NCBI RefSeq assembly: GCF_020622265.1
Contig: NZ_JACNMQ010000002.1
Coordinates: forward strand, 310,001 to 374,000
Length of the DNA stretch: 64,000 bases
Source of the DNA: Halomonas sp. M20
GTDB lineage: Bacteria > Pseudomonadota > Gammaproteobacteria > Pseudomonadales > Halomonadaceae
Direction: 5' to 3'
Below, piece by piece: positions 16,680-26,211 of the stretch; positions within the stretch are counted from its first letter, which is position 1, and each line of letters opens with the position of its first letter. The notes below the pieces were generated by a model. That model ran no database searches. It was not told where the DNA came from and saw only the letters and a list, made by a program, of their open reading frames with translations. The translations under genes were made by a program, and so were the position numbers.

Positions 16680-18368
16680 TTATTCCGGCAGGTCGGTGAC
16701 TGCACCCGTCGACGCCGAACTCACGGTTCGAGCGTACTTGGCCAGCACACCACGGGTATAGCGTGGTGCCGGCTGCTGCCAGTTGGCACGACGGCGTTCG
16801 AACTCCTGATCGTCGATATGCACGTCGATGGTATCCGCCTCGGCGTCGATAGTGATCTCGTCGCCATCTTCCACCAGCGCCAGCGGCCCGCCATTGAAGG
16901 CTTCGGGGCTCACGTGGCCGACCACGAAGCCATGACTGCCGCCGGAGAAACGCCCGTCGGTGATCAAGGCCACGTCGTTGCCCAGGCCCTGGCCCATGAT
17001 TGCGGAAGTGGGAGTAAGCATCTCGCGCATGCCCGGGCCGCCCTTGGGGCCTTCATAGCGAATCACCACCACGTCTCCGGCTACCACGTCGCCGGCGTTG
17101 ATACGCGCCTGAGCCTCCTCTTCGGACCCGAACACCTTGGCCCACCCGGAGAAGCGCGTGCCCTCCTTGCCGGTGATCTTGGCGACCGCTCCTTCCGGCG
17201 CCAGATTGCCATAGAGGATGCGAAGGTGGCTCTCGCCCTTGATTGGCTTGTCCAGCGGCCGGATGATCTGCTGATCGCTCGGGTAAGGTGCTACATCCGC
17301 CAGATTCTCCGCCAGCGTCTTGCCGGTGACGGTCATGCACTCGGCGTGCAAGAGCCCGGCATCGAGCAACATCTTCATCAGCGGCTGAATGCCGCCGATG
17401 GCGACCAGCTCGCTCATCATGTAGTGGCCGCTGGGGCGCAGATCGGCAACCACAGGTACTCGCCGGCCGATGCGGGTGAAGTCGTCCAGGGAAAGTTCAA
17501 CGTCGATGGCATTGGCCATTGCAATCAAGTGCAGCACCGCGTTGGTCGAGCCGCCGAGTGAAATCACCACGGTAATGGCGTTCTCGAAGGCTTCGCGAGT
17601 CATGATGTCGCTGGGTTTCAGGTCGCGATCCAGCAGGTCGAGCACCGCCGCCCCGGCGGCACGGCAATCGTCCCGCTTGTTCTGGGATACCGCGTTCTGG
17701 GCCGAGCTGTTGGGCAGGCTCATGCCCAATGCCTCGATGGCGGAAGCCATGGTGTTGGCGGTGTACATGCCGCCGCAGGAGCCCGGCCCGGGAATCGCCG
17801 TCTCCTCGATCTGCTTGAGCTCGATCAGCTCCATGTCGCCCTTGGCATGGGCGCCCATGGCCTCAAATACCGAAACCAGGTCGGTGTGATTGGCGCCGGG
17901 CATGATGGTGCCGCCATAGACGAACACGCTGGGGCGATCGAGCCGCGCCAGACCGATCAGGCAGCCGGGCATGTTCTTGTCGCAGCCACCGATCGCCACT
18001 ACGCCGTCGAAGCCCTCGCAACCTGCCACGGCCTCGATGGAATCGGCGATTATCTCCCGCGATGCCAAGGAGTACTTCATCCCCTCGGTACCGTTGGCGA
18101 TACCGTCCGATATGGTGATGGTGTTGAAGATCACCCCTTTGCCGCCGGCGGTGTCGGCGCCCTGGCGTGCATCCTCGGCCAACTCGTTGATGTGGCTGTT
18201 GCAGGGTGTGACCTGGCTCCAGGTCGAGGCGATGCCCACCTGGGGCTTCTTGAAGTCTTCATCATTGAATCCCACCGCCCGCAGCATGGACCGGCTGGCG
18301 GATTTGCCAATGCCATCGACGACTTGACTGGAATAACGACGACGCTTGTCCTGCTGTTGCTCGCTCAT
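16680..18368 (-). CDS. ilvD: dihydroxy-acid dehydratase
   Basis: Dehydrates 2,3-dihydroxy-isovalerate and -methylvalerate to the keto acids in valine and isoleucine synthesis; iron-sulphur enzyme of the cytoplasm. 562 residues, the length of the shorter IlvD class. Cluster and active-site motifs: [20 protein letters not shown] (about residues 120-140), [20 protein letters not shown] with the second cysteine, PNSSAQN, and [21 protein letters not shown] near the C-terminus. The ATG at 18368 ([12 protein letters not shown]) is selected, as the longer frame from 18524 runs back through the crtE end and lacks family sequence. The gene follows crtE on the same strand with 97 bp between and precedes the phosphoesterase gene by three bases. 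Confidence 0.93.
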   Translation of the reverse strand: MSEQQQDKRRRYSSQVVDGIGKSASRSMLRAVGFNDEDFKKPQVGIASTWSQVTPCNSHINELAEDARQGADTAGGKGVIFNTITISDGIANGTEGMKYSLASREIIADSIEAVAGCEGFDGVVAIGGCDKNMPGCLIGLARLDRPSVFVYGGTIMPGANHTDLVSVFEAMGAHAKGDMELIELKQIEETAIPGPGSCGGMYTANTMASAIEALGMSLPNSSAQNAVSQNKRDDCRAAGAAVLDLLDRDLKPSDIMTREAFENAITVVISLGGSTNAVLHLIAMANAIDVELSLDDFTRIGRRVPVVADLRPSGHYMMSELVAIGGIQPLMKMLLDAGLLHAECMTVTGKTLAENLADVAPYPSDQQIIRPLDKPIKGESHLRILYGNLAPEGAVAKITGKEGTRFSGWAKVFGSEEEAQARINAGDVVAGDVVVIRYEGPKGGPGMREMLTPTSAIMGQGLGNDVALITDGRFSGGSHGFVVGHVSPEAFNGGPLALVEDGDEITIDAEADTIDVHIDDQEFERRRANWQQPAPRYTRGVLAKYARTVSSASTGAVTDLPE

Positions 18369-18465
18369 GGCCCGGGCTCCGCGGTGGTATATGTTTGTGG
18401 GTATCGATTTTGGAAGCAAGCGCGAACGGTTGCAACATCCAGTGATACGAAGGTGAACCGCCTGG

Positions 18466-19365
18466 TTACCAGGAGCAGGGAAAAAGACTCCGCGTAAAGT
18501 TACCGAGCGCGGAGCAAGGCCCATAAACGAAGGTCAGCTGTCGATCGGCTTCTTCTAATTGCTCACTCAGCAGCCGACACACTTCCTCGGCCCCAAGCAG
18601 ATTGACCAGAGTGGCCTTGTCGCGATCCTGATCGGCATCTTTACCGTGAGCCGCACTGCAATCACCCAGGTCATCGCTTAACTGGTAGGCTTGCCCCAGC
18701 GCCAGGGCGAAACGCTCGAGCGAATCCGCAGCGGCCTTGTCGATCCCGGTAATAACCGCTACCAACTGCATGCTGGCCTGAAAGAGCACACCGGTCTTGT
18801 GCCGGTTGGTCGCCATCACATCCGCTACGGAACGAGGTTTCTGCGCCTCATGCAGATCTTCATACTGTCCTTTCACCAGCCCTTGAACATCGGCTGCCCG
18901 GCTAAGTTGCCCAATCATCCGTGTGCGTTGCTCCGCGGGCAGCGTCGACGCATCGGATACGACGCCAAGGGCACGGCTCAGCAAGGCCACTACCGCCAAC
19001 ATGGCCACGTCCTCCCCATACTGACGATGCACCGTCGGGCGCCCGCGGCGCATACTGGCGTTATCCATGCAAGGAAGGTCGTCCAGGATCAGAGAAGCGG
19101 TGTGGATCATCTCTATCGAAGCGCCCAGATCGAACAACGCAGGTTCTCGGCAATCCAGCTCTCGAGCGGCAAGCACCAGCAGCAAAGGGCGTATCCGTTT
19201 GCCCGGTGCCAGCACACTGCTGCGCATGGCCTGACTCACCGGATCGTCGCTTGCCTGCGTATCGGTAAGCAGCCCATCCAGGCGCCTTTCGACAGCCTGG
19301 CGGATCCCATCAAGGCTAGCGAAATCGTCGCTATCAAAAGCAACATTCGGAAAGGTTAAACTCAT
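18466..19365 (-). CDS. crtE: geranylgeranyl diphosphate synthase
   Basis: Extends allylic diphosphates with IPP to GGPP (C20), the first committed precursor of carotenoids. 299 residues with the first aspartate-rich motif [20 protein letters not shown] (about residues 91-110; DDLPCMD), the basic patch [10 protein letters not shown] (about 52-61), and the second aspartate motif [10 protein letters not shown] (about 220-230). AGGAGC lies upstream of the ATG at 19365. It diverges from fni; the 91 bp between hold overlapping promoters and a palindrome. The product has GGPP-synthase-like spacing in the first motif (DDLPCMD, two residues longer than DDxxD), but FPP synthases share this pattern. The cluster context decides for CrtE. 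Confidence 0.9.
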   Translation of the reverse strand: MSLTFPNVAFDSDDFASLDGIRQAVERRLDGLLTDTQASDDPVSQAMRSSVLAPGKRIRPLLLVLAARELDCREPALFDLGASIEMIHTASLILDDLPCMDNASMRRGRPTVHRQYGEDVAMLAVVALLSRALGVVSDASTLPAEQRTRMIGQLSRAADVQGLVKGQYEDLHEAQKPRSVADVMATNRHKTGVLFQASMQLVAVITGIDKAAADSLERFALALGQAYQLSDDLGDCSAAHGKDADQDRDKATLVNLLGAEEVCRLLSEQLEEADRQLTFVYGPCSALGNFTRSLFPCSW

Positions 19366-19391
19366 TGAGGACGCTCCTGGAGTTGTTCTTG

Positions 19392-19441
19392 ATAGTACGA
19401 CCCGTACAATTCTTGCACAACTTTAGGCGCAACCCTATACA
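19392..19441. promoter_or_regulatory. divergent crtE/fni promoters with overlapping -35 boxes and a palindrome
   Basis: For fni (rightward): TTGCAC at 19413-19418, 17 bp, TATACA at 19436-19441. For crtE (leftward): TTGTGC at 19420-19415 on the minus strand, 17 bp, TACTAT at 19397-19392. The two -35 boxes share bases 19415-19418. An inverted repeat GTACG-ACC-CGTAC, extendable to 8-base arms with one mismatch (19392-19410), covers the crtE -10 and spacer, a good position for a repressor or MerR-type activator. All are read by eye from the sequence. Confidence 0.6.
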
Positions 19442-19456
19442 ATGGAGTTCTAGCCA

Positions 19457-20542
19457 ATGCCCTCTGACAAGGAAACCGACATGAAAGGCGAAGGTCTGGT
19501 CGAGCGCAAGAACGATCATCTGGCTATTGTGCTGGACGCTCAGCGGGCACCCGGGCCCACTTCCTCTGGCCTTGCCGGCTATCGCTTCGAGCATTGCGCC
19601 CTGCCACAACTCAACCTCGACGATATCGATCTGCGTGCGCAGTTTCTGGGTAAACGGTTGAACGCTCCGTTTCTGATCAGTTCCATGACCGGCGGTGCGG
19701 CAAGGGCGCGTTTGATCAACCAGCATCTGGCCGAAGCCGCCCAGGCCTTGGGAATCGCCTTGGCCGTCGGCTCTCAACGGGTCGCCTTGCAGACCGATAA
19801 TGACCATGGCCTGACCCGGGAGCTGCGTCGACTCGCACCGGACATTGCGTTGCTCGGCAACATCGGCGCCGGCCAGCTTCGTGAAGCCCAGGGCATCGAG
19901 TGGGCGCGTCGTGCGGTAGACATGATCGACGCGGACGCCCTCATCGTTCATCTCAACCCCTTACAGGAAGCCGTGCAGTCCGGCGGCGACCGCGACTGGC
20001 GCAACGTTCGCCAGTCAATCGGTGCCTTGGTGAAGGCGCTCGAGGTACCGATAATCATCAAGGAAGTCGGCGCGGGCATTTCGCCTCAGGTCGCCCGGGC
20101 TCTGATCGAAGAAGGCGTAGCGGCAATCGACGTGGCAGGCGCCGGTGGCACCAGCTGGGCGGCGGTGGAAGCCGAACGCGCCGCAAGCGAGTCCCAGAAG
20201 CGCATCGCCTTGGCCTTCGCCGGTTGGGGCATCCCTACGGCTCAGGCCATTCAGGCGGTACGTCGCGAGTTACCGGATACGCCATTGATCGCCTCCGGCG
20301 GCATTCGCGACGGTGTCGATGCGGCCAAGGCCATTCGTCTGGGTGCCGATCTCGTGGGTCAGGCGGCGGCGGTGCTTGCAAGCGCCACCCAGTCGAGCGA
20401 GGCGGTCATAGAGCATTTCGAGATACTCATTGCGCAGCTACGCATCGCCTGTTTTTGTACCGGTAGCGCCGATCTGAGTGCGCTGCGTCAGGCAGTGCTG
20501 CTGGATGAAAACGGCACTGCCGTGCGAAACGCGCGGCGCTAG
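19457..20542 (+). CDS. fni: type 2 isopentenyl-diphosphate delta-isomerase
   Basis: Interconverts IPP and DMAPP using reduced FMN; unrelated in fold to type 1 Idi. 361 residues with a TIM-barrel: ERKNDHL near the start (residues 16-22), [14 protein letters not shown] (about 70-83), [13 protein letters not shown] (about 160-167), [10 protein letters not shown] with the flavin-site Lys, [14 protein letters not shown], and [24 protein letters not shown] (about 277-300). ATG at 19457 is used; an ATG at 19481 with AAGGAAA upstream is an alternative start. It leads the rightward carotenoid operon fni-crtY-crtI-crtB with 39 bp or less between genes, supplying DMAPP to CrtE from the same locus. Confidence 0.93.
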   Translation: MPSDKETDMKGEGLVERKNDHLAIVLDAQRAPGPTSSGLAGYRFEHCALPQLNLDDIDLRAQFLGKRLNAPFLISSMTGGAARARLINQHLAEAAQALGIALAVGSQRVALQTDNDHGLTRELRRLAPDIALLGNIGAGQLREAQGIEWARRAVDMIDADALIVHLNPLQEAVQSGGDRDWRNVRQSIGALVKALEVPIIIKEVGAGISPQVARALIEEGVAAIDVAGAGGTSWAAVEAERAASESQKRIALAFAGWGIPTAQAIQAVRRELPDTPLIASGGIRDGVDAAKAIRLGADLVGQAAAVLASATQSSEAVIEHFEILIAQLRIACFCTGSADLSALRQAVLLDENGTAVRNARR

Positions 20543-20581
20543 GCTCATGCATACTATCTTCACGCACAGGACGCCCCTGGC

Positions 20582-21784
20582 ATGCCACAGCATCATTACG
20601 ATCTGATTCTGGCCGGGGGCGGCCTGGCCAATGGCTTGATCGCTCTACGCCTGAAACGGGATCGCCCCGAGCTTCGCCTACTGATGCTAGAGCAGGAGAG
20701 CCGCCCCGGCGGCAACCATACCTGGTCGTTTCATGACAGCGACTTGAACACCGAGCAACATGCCTGGCTGGCCCCCCTGATAGGATGCCATTGGCCACGC
20801 CATCGGGTGATCTTTCCAGAGCGGGAGCGGCGGCTGCAGGGCGGCTATACCAGCCTGCTCTCCTCGACCTTCGCACAGGCACTCGAATGCGCTCTGGGTG
20901 ATGCGCTATGGGTCGATACAACAATCGCCGCCCTCGAACCTGACCGGGTCACGCTTGAAGACGGCACCCAACTGACGGCAAGCGCGGTGATCGATGGTCG
21001 CGGCCCGGCGCCGAGCCCGCATCTGTTCCTGGGCTATCAGGCCTTTCTCGGTCAGGAAATCAGACTTGCCGCGCCCCATGGGCTTCAAGAACCCATCCTG
21101 ATGGATGCAAGTCTGGCCCAGGGCGAAGGTTATCGTTTTGTCTATGTGCTGCCCTTCACCCGGGATACGCTGCTGATCGAGGATACCCACTACATCGATC
21201 AGCCAGTGGATGACGACGTCCAGCTGCGGCACAACATCAGCGCCTATGCCGAGGCCAAAGGCTGGCAGATCGATGAAGTGCTGCGGGAAGAGCGCGGTGT
21301 TTTGCCGATCACCCTGGCCGGGGATTTTGAGGCCTTTTGGAATGAAGCCGACGGGCAGCCACGTAGCGGCCTGCGGGCCGGGCTTTTTCATCCTACTACC
21401 GGCTATTCCCTGCCCCATGCGGTGCGCCTGGCAGAGCGGATCGCCAGTCTTGATGATTTAAGCTCTCCGACGCTATTCAGTGCGATCCGTGACGAAGCGC
21501 AGCGGGAATGGCGCCAGCAGGGCTATTTTCGTCTGCTCAACCGCATGCTGTTCCTGGCCGGCTCGCCGAGCCAGCGCTGGCAAGTCATGCAGCGCTTCTA
21601 CGGGCTATCTGAGAGCTTGATCGAACGCTTTTATGCGGGACGTCTGACTACCCTGGACAAGGCGCGCATTCTTGTCGGCAAGCCGCCGGTGCCGCTAGGC
21701 GAAGCCATTCGTGCCGCAAGATGCTCTAGCCCTGCTCGACTCCTCTCCTCTTATCGATACGATTCGACACCATCTAGGAACTAG
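20582..21784 (+). CDS. crtY: lycopene beta-cyclase
   Basis: Cyclises both ends of lycopene to form beta-carotene; flavin-dependent and membrane-associated. 400 residues with N-terminal dinucleotide motif LAGGGLANGLIALRL (about residues 10-24), the ARGINs-type NHTWSFH (about 44-50), the family segment GYQAFLGQEIRL (about 145-157) with FxGxE-like QAFLGQE, and YSLPHA (about 275-280) before the C-terminal helix. It is the bacterial CrtY type, not the plant or CrtL type. It lies 39 bp after fni and ends 2 bp before crtI. The presence of crtZ indicates the cyclic product is hydroxylated further. Confidence 0.92.
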   Translation: MPQHHYDLILAGGGLANGLIALRLKRDRPELRLLMLEQESRPGGNHTWSFHDSDLNTEQHAWLAPLIGCHWPRHRVIFPERERRLQGGYTSLLSSTFAQALECALGDALWVDTTIAALEPDRVTLEDGTQLTASAVIDGRGPAPSPHLFLGYQAFLGQEIRLAAPHGLQEPILMDASLAQGEGYRFVYVLPFTRDTLLIEDTHYIDQPVDDDVQLRHNISAYAEAKGWQIDEVLREERGVLPITLAGDFEAFWNEADGQPRSGLRAGLFHPTTGYSLPHAVRLAERIASLDDLSSPTLFSAIRDEAQREWRQQGYFRLLNRMLFLAGSPSQRWQVMQRFYGLSESLIERFYAGRLTTLDKARILVGKPPVPLGEAIRAARCSSPARLLSSYRYDSTPSRN

Positions 21785-21786
21785 CC

Positions 21787-23274
21787 ATGACGCAACAACA
21801 AGCCCTGGTGATTGGCGCCGGCTTCGGCGGTCTGGCCCTGGCCATTCGTCTGCAAGCCGGTGGCTATCGCACCACCCTACTAGAAAAACGCGACAAGCCC
21901 GGCGGTCGCGCCTATGTCTACGAAGACAAAGGGTTCATCTTCGATGCCGGCCCCACGGTCATCACCGACCCAGCGGCGCTGGAAGAACTCTTCACCCTGG
22001 CCGGCAGGCAGCTATCGGATTACGTGGCGCTACTGCCGGTTTCTCCTTTCTATCGGCTATGCTGGGAAGACGCGCCGTCGTTTGATTACGTCAATGATCA
22101 GCAGGAGCTGGAGCGCCAGATCGCCGAGCGCAACCCTAAGGACGTGGAGGGCTATCGGCGCTTCCTCGAGTATTCCAAGGCCGTTTATGAAGAGGGCTAT
22201 ATCAAACTGGGCGCGGTGCCCTTCCTGTCCTTTCGCGACATGATCAAGGCCGGACCGCAGCTGGCGCGGTTACAAGCCTGGCGCAGCGTCTATGCCATGG
22301 TGTCGCGATTTGTGGAGGACGAACACCTGCGCCAGGTGTTCTCCTTTCACTCCTTGCTGGTGGGGGGTAACCCCTTCGTCACCTCCTCGATCTATACCCT
22401 CATTCATGCGCTGGAGCGTCAGGGCGGCGTGTGGTTCCCGCGAGGAGGCACTGGTGCGCTGATTCAAGGCATGGTCAAGCTGTTCGAGGACATGGGGGGC
22501 AAGCTCGAACTCAACGCGGAAGTGGCGAATATCGAGACTCAAGATGATCGCATTACTGGCGTCACCCTCCAGGATGGCCGCCATTTCGAGACCGATGCGC
22601 TGGCCTCCAATGCAGATGTCATCCACACCTACGCGAAACTGCTGGGCAAGCATCCCCGCGGGGTCAGTCACGGCAATGCGCTCAAGAAGAAGCGCTACAG
22701 CATGTCGCTATTCGTGATCTATTTCGGCCTCGACATGCCATCAAAAGATCTTCAGCATCACACCATCTGCCTGGGGGCGCGCTACAAGGAGCTGATCGAC
22801 GAGATCTTCAACGCCGACACCTTGGCGGAGGATTTCTCGCTTTATCTACACTCGCCCTGCGTCACCGACCCTTCCCTGGCACCGCCGGGGTCCAGCGCCT
22901 ACTACGTGCTGGCACCGGTGCCGCATCTGGGCACCGCCCCCATCGACTGGGAAAGCCAGGGGCCGGTCTATCGCGATCGCATCCTCGACTACCTGGAGAA
23001 GCACTATATTCCCGGGCTACGGGAGCATCTGGTGACCTGCCGCCACTTCACGCCGCTGGATTTTCGCGATGAGCTCAATGCCCATCTGGGCTCGGCGTTC
23101 TCCCTGGAGCCGATTCTTACCCAGAGCGCCTGGTTCCGGCCTCATAACCGGGACCAGAAGATCGACAACCTCTACCTGGTTGGCGCCGGCACCCATCCCG
23201 GCGCCGGCGTGCCCGGGGTAGTGGGTTCCGCCAAGGCTACGGCGAAACTGATGCTGGAGCGCCTTGATGGTTGA
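21787..23274 (+). CDS. crtI: phytoene desaturase
   Basis: Inserts four double bonds into phytoene to make lycopene; FAD enzyme of 495 residues. The dinucleotide-binding motif VIGAGFGGLALAIRLQAGG (residues 8-26) and following EKRDKPGGRAYVYEDKGF (about 32-49) are typical, as is the C-terminal signature NLYLVGAGTHPGAGVPGVVGSAKAT (about 463-487). The bulk of the central region (SMSLFVIYFGLD and similar) fits the CrtI family. AGGAAC lies 5 bases before the ATG. The gene overlaps the start of crtB by 8 bp, implying translational coupling. Four-step desaturation is assumed because the next enzyme is a lycopene cyclase. Confidence 0.94.
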   Translation: MTQQQALVIGAGFGGLALAIRLQAGGYRTTLLEKRDKPGGRAYVYEDKGFIFDAGPTVITDPAALEELFTLAGRQLSDYVALLPVSPFYRLCWEDAPSFDYVNDQQELERQIAERNPKDVEGYRRFLEYSKAVYEEGYIKLGAVPFLSFRDMIKAGPQLARLQAWRSVYAMVSRFVEDEHLRQVFSFHSLLVGGNPFVTSSIYTLIHALERQGGVWFPRGGTGALIQGMVKLFEDMGGKLELNAEVANIETQDDRITGVTLQDGRHFETDALASNADVIHTYAKLLGKHPRGVSHGNALKKKRYSMSLFVIYFGLDMPSKDLQHHTICLGARYKELIDEIFNADTLAEDFSLYLHSPCVTDPSLAPPGSSAYYVLAPVPHLGTAPIDWESQGPVYRDRILDYLEKHYIPGLREHLVTCRHFTPLDFRDELNAHLGSAFSLEPILTQSAWFRPHNRDQKIDNLYLVGAGTHPGAGVPGVVGSAKATAKLMLERLDG

Positions 23275-24196
23275 TGCGCTCGACCGTCACGCCGCCGAGA
23301 CCATTCAGGTCGGATCAAAAAGCTTCGCCACCGCCGCGCGGCTTTTCGACCCCGCGACCCGGCGCAGCGTGCTGATGCTGTACGCTTGGTGTCGACACTG
23401 CGACGACGTGATCGATGAGCAGCATCTGGGCATGCCCTCTCGCGTTGAAGGCTCAACGGACAGCAGCGAACAGCGCATGGCCGGGCTTCGCCATATGACC
23501 CAGCAGGCCTATGCCGGCGAGCCGATGCAAAGCCCACCTTTCGCCGCTTTTCAGCAGGTGGCGCTGAATCATCGTCTTCCCGAGCGCTATCCCCTGGCGC
23601 ACCTGGAAGGCTTCGCCATGGACGTTCAGGAGCGCTGTTATGTCACTATCGACGACACTCTGAGCTACTGCTATCACGTCGCCGGGGTCGTGGGCATCAT
23701 GATGGCCTGGATCATGGGGGTGAGGGATGAGGCGACGCTGGATCGGGCCTGCGATCTGGGCCTGGCCTTCCAGCTTACCAACATCGCCCGGGACATCGTC
23801 GACGATGCGGAAATCGCGCGCTGCTACCTGCCTCAAACCTGGCTTGTCGAGGCGGGCATACCGCCGGAGGAGATCGCTGACCCACGCCACCGCGACGCGC
23901 TGGCCGGGGTAACGGCACGTCTGATCGATCTGGCGGAGCCTTATTATCAATCGGCTCGAGGTGGGCTTGGCGCACTCCCGCCTCGCAGCGCCTGGGCAAT
24001 CGCCACCGCCCACGGCGTTTATCGGGAAATCGGTATTCAGGTCAAGGCAAGAGGCGCGGGGGCCTGGGATCGGCGCGTATCCACTAGCAAGGCAGACAAG
24101 CTGCGCTTATTGGCCAAGGGATTGGGCCAGATGATGACTTCTCGCTGGCAAATGCCGGCGCCTAGGCCCGAGCATCTCTGGCAACGTCTCGAGTAG
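23267..24196 (+). CDS. crtB: phytoene synthase
   Basis: Condenses two GGPP into phytoene; membrane-associated. 309 residues of the squalene/phytoene synthase family: SKSFATAARLF (about 18-28), YAWCRHCDDVIDE with the first aspartate motif (about 43-55), YCYHVAGVVGIMMA (about 130-143), and LAFQLTNIARDIVDDAEIARCYLP with the second aspartate motif (about 167-190). The ATG at 23267 has GGAG at 8 bases; the codon before it is a TTG in frame. The start lies inside the end of crtI. Its 3' end overlaps that of crtZ, on the other strand, by 35 bp. Confidence 0.93.
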   Translation: MVDALDRHAAETIQVGSKSFATAARLFDPATRRSVLMLYAWCRHCDDVIDEQHLGMPSRVEGSTDSSEQRMAGLRHMTQQAYAGEPMQSPPFAAFQQVALNHRLPERYPLAHLEGFAMDVQERCYVTIDDTLSYCYHVAGVVGIMMAWIMGVRDEATLDRACDLGLAFQLTNIARDIVDDAEIARCYLPQTWLVEAGIPPEEIADPRHRDALAGVTARLIDLAEPYYQSARGGLGALPPRSAWAIATAHGVYREIGIQVKARGAGAWDRRVSTSKADKLRLLAKGLGQMMTSRWQMPAPRPEHLWQRLE

Positions 24197-24698
24197 ATGA
24201 ATTCTGCAAAGCGCCGCCATGCTTTTCTCGCAGCTGGCGCTTCAAGGTACTGACGGAAGGTGCAATTAAAAAGCCGAAGGAGACGCAGCCTTCCTTGCCA
24301 TTCACTGCGTGATGCATGCGATGGGCCTGGTACAGGCGCTTGAGATAGCCGTGACGCGGCACGTAGCGAAACGGCCAGCGCTGATGCACCAAGCCGTCAT
24401 GGGCAAGAAAGTACAGGAAGCCATAGGCGGTCATGCCCGCGCCGATCCACTGAAGCGGATACCAGCCCAATGTTCCCGCCGCGATCAGCACGATCGCCAC
24501 ACCGGCAAACACCACCGCATAGAGATCGTTCTTCTCGAACCAGCCATGTGCCTGGCGCACGGAGTGAGGCTCATGGTGGGAGCGATGCCACCCCCAGCCC
24601 CAACCATGCATCACGTACTTATGGGCAAACCAGGCGAACACCTCCATACCGGCGACCGTCAACAGCACAATCAACGTATTCGACAGAAGAATAGCCAT
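24162..24698 (-). CDS. crtZ: beta-carotene hydroxylase
   Basis: Adds 3-hydroxyl groups to beta-ionone rings, giving zeaxanthin by way of beta-cryptoxanthin; di-iron membrane enzyme. 178 residues with histidine clusters HKYVMHGWGWGWHRSHHEPH (about residues 27-46), HDGLVHQRWPF (about 109-119) and HRMHHA (about 136-141), and four hydrophobic helices. It lies on the minus strand, opposite the other crt genes, and the stop at 24162 lies inside crtB. GGAGA is 9 bases before the ATG. As the only crt gene on this strand next to crtB, it must have its own promoter or be transcribed from upstream of 24698. Confidence 0.93.
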   Translation of the reverse strand: MAILLSNTLIVLLTVAGMEVFAWFAHKYVMHGWGWGWHRSHHEPHSVRQAHGWFEKNDLYAVVFAGVAIVLIAAGTLGWYPLQWIGAGMTAYGFLYFLAHDGLVHQRWPFRYVPRHGYLKRLYQAHRMHHAVNGKEGCVSFGFLIAPSVSTLKRQLREKHGGALQNSSTRDVARDARA

Positions 24699-24862
24699 GG
24701 CAAGCGGATCTCCATAATTGCGCAGGTTGGCAAAACGGCATGCATGGCTCCACCCATATCAGGATCTCAAGAAACCACCACGACCCGCCGATAACATAGT
24801 CAATCAAGCATGATGTCTTTCACAAGAATTCAAACGATTATATTGCGCCGGGACCCAAATCG

Positions 24863-25540
24863 ATGCCATTCAATGAAGCCAAGGAACATGCGCCTGGGCG
24901 CCTGCATACTGTTTTTGCCGATCCTTATACCGCTTTCGACAACTCGGTAACCGAGCGTCGGCTGCATTTGAACATCGCCATTGAAGCACTTCTTGGTCAG
25001 GCGATGGCGGATAGCCAACTGACACTCGATGTTGTCCATGGTTGGGAAAACGGCGAGTGCGATCCTGGTGACTTGCAGCATAGCAGTCATCGGTTTGACT
25101 CTCTCGACGACCTGCGCCAGGTCGCTGAGCGCTACCGCAAAGCGGTCGAAGCGCAAGAAGCTCTGCCACAGGATGCTACCTCCTTGATCGCCGAGCCATT
25201 GGCCAAGGCGATTGCCGAAACGGTGGCGAACGGTCAGGCCCTCGACGAGGAGTCGCGCACCATTCCTGCCCGGTGGCCAGCCTTCGCCAATGGGCTCATC
25301 CTTTACACCTACTTCAAAATGTACCACCGCCTGACCTATGGCGAGGACGACCCTTATCGCTCCATACGTTGTGAAACAGTGGATGGTCTGCGAGAGATAC
25401 ACGAATTCCATGTAGAAGAAGGTAGATTCGCCGTCCTCTTGCCTGCCGAAGATGCCACCTTCGACACGGTTCTTACGCTACATGAGAGCCAGCTCGAGCC
25501 GGTGCTGCAGCTATTCGAGAAATTTCAGATAGGCGTCTAG
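24863..25540 (+). CDS. conserved hypothetical protein, 225 residues
   Basis: Soluble acidic protein of unknown function. No signal peptide or membrane segment. The reading is protein-like with good GC3 pattern: LHLNIAIEALLGQAMADSQL, then LDSLDDL and QVAERYRKAVEAQEALPQDAT helices, a mid-region NGLILYTYFKMYHRLTYGEDD and a C-terminal beta-rich stretch (FAVLLPAEDATFDTVLTL). A 193-codon frame on the other strand (24830-25411) has a less natural composition and is taken as a shadow. No Shine-Dalgarno stands out before the ATG. It lies convergent with the peroxidase-related gene and shares no visible operon. Confidence 0.55.
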   Translation: MPFNEAKEHAPGRLHTVFADPYTAFDNSVTERRLHLNIAIEALLGQAMADSQLTLDVVHGWENGECDPGDLQHSSHRFDSLDDLRQVAERYRKAVEAQEALPQDATSLIAEPLAKAIAETVANGQALDEESRTIPARWPAFANGLILYTYFKMYHRLTYGEDDPYRSIRCETVDGLREIHEFHVEEGRFAVLLPAEDATFDTVLTLHESQLEPVLQLFEKFQIGV

Positions 25541-25554
25541 CGGTTGCCTGTTCT

Positions 25555-26136
25555 TTATCTTGGCACCCGTCCCATCAGATAAAACTCCTCATTGGGCGGC
25601 GTGCCGGTAAGATTCACCAGCCGGTTGGACATACCGAAGAAGCCGGCAACCGCGCCGATGTCCCAGATATCTTCGAGGGTAAAGCCCACTTCGAATAGAC
25701 GACCCTGCCACTCGTCGTTGAGCTCACCCTGCTCGGTACCGATATAGAGCGCGAAATCCAGCATGAGACGATGGCGTTCGCTTATCGGCGCGGTGCGATG
25801 ATTGATCGCCACCTGATCGGCAAGCAGCGGATCCTTGCTGTAGATGCGCGCCAAGGCGCCATGGGCAACCACGCAATAGAGGCAACGGTTCCGCGCGCTG
25901 GTAGCCACCACTACCATTTCCTTCTCCGCCTTGGTCAGGGTGTCGGATTCACGTTCCATGAGCGCATCGTGATAGGCGAAAAAGGCACGAAATTCGTCAG
26001 GCCGATGGGCAAGTGTGAGAAAGACGTTGGGCACGAAGCCGGCCTTCTCCTGTACCGCCAAGATGACGTCGCGGATATCCTCGGGTAGCTCGTCGAGGGA
26101 TTCGGGAATGGGAAAACGGCTGAGGGATACACTCAT
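25555..26136 (-). CDS. peroxidase-related CMD/AhpD-like protein
   Basis: 193 residues of the carboxymuconolactone decarboxylase/AhpD-like family, in the subgroup annotated as uncharacterised peroxidase-related enzymes. The redox motif NRCLYCVVAHGALAR (CxxC then H; about residues 85-99) is complete. AAGGAAAA precedes the ATG. It begins 75 bp after mmsA ends, on the same strand but separated from it by a hairpin with a T-tract (26159-26185), so it may be a separate transcript. A role in disposing of peroxides or in thiol redox is plausible; no substrate is known. Confidence 0.82.
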   Translation of the reverse strand: MSVSLSRFPIPESLDELPEDIRDVILAVQEKAGFVPNVFLTLAHRPDEFRAFFAYHDALMERESDTLTKAEKEMVVVATSARNRCLYCVVAHGALARIYSKDPLLADQVAINHRTAPISERHRLMLDFALYIGTEQGELNDEWQGRLFEVGFTLEDIWDIGAVAGFFGMSNRLVNLTGTPPNEEFYLMGRVPR

Positions 26137-26151
26137 GATTTTTCCTTAAGA

Positions 26152-26185
26152 TCAGAAAAACACCGCCATTGATCCTGGCGGTGTT
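26152..26185 (-). terminator. intrinsic terminator after mmsA (minus strand)
   Basis: AACACCGCCA at 26159-26168 pairs with TGGCGGTGTT at 26176-26185 around a 7-base loop, a 10-bp stem. Read from the minus strand the stem is followed by TTTTTCTGAT. It lies 27 bases beyond the mmsA stop codon. Confidence 0.8.
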
Positions 26186-26211
26186 CAAGAGCCTTTCTAT
26201 TGTTGCACCTA

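Noticed and set aside
24830-25411. 193-codon minus-strand frame opposite the 225-residue hypothetical gene
   Set aside because: Composition is less protein-like than the plus-strand frame and its start lies in the intergenic tract; taken as a shadow.
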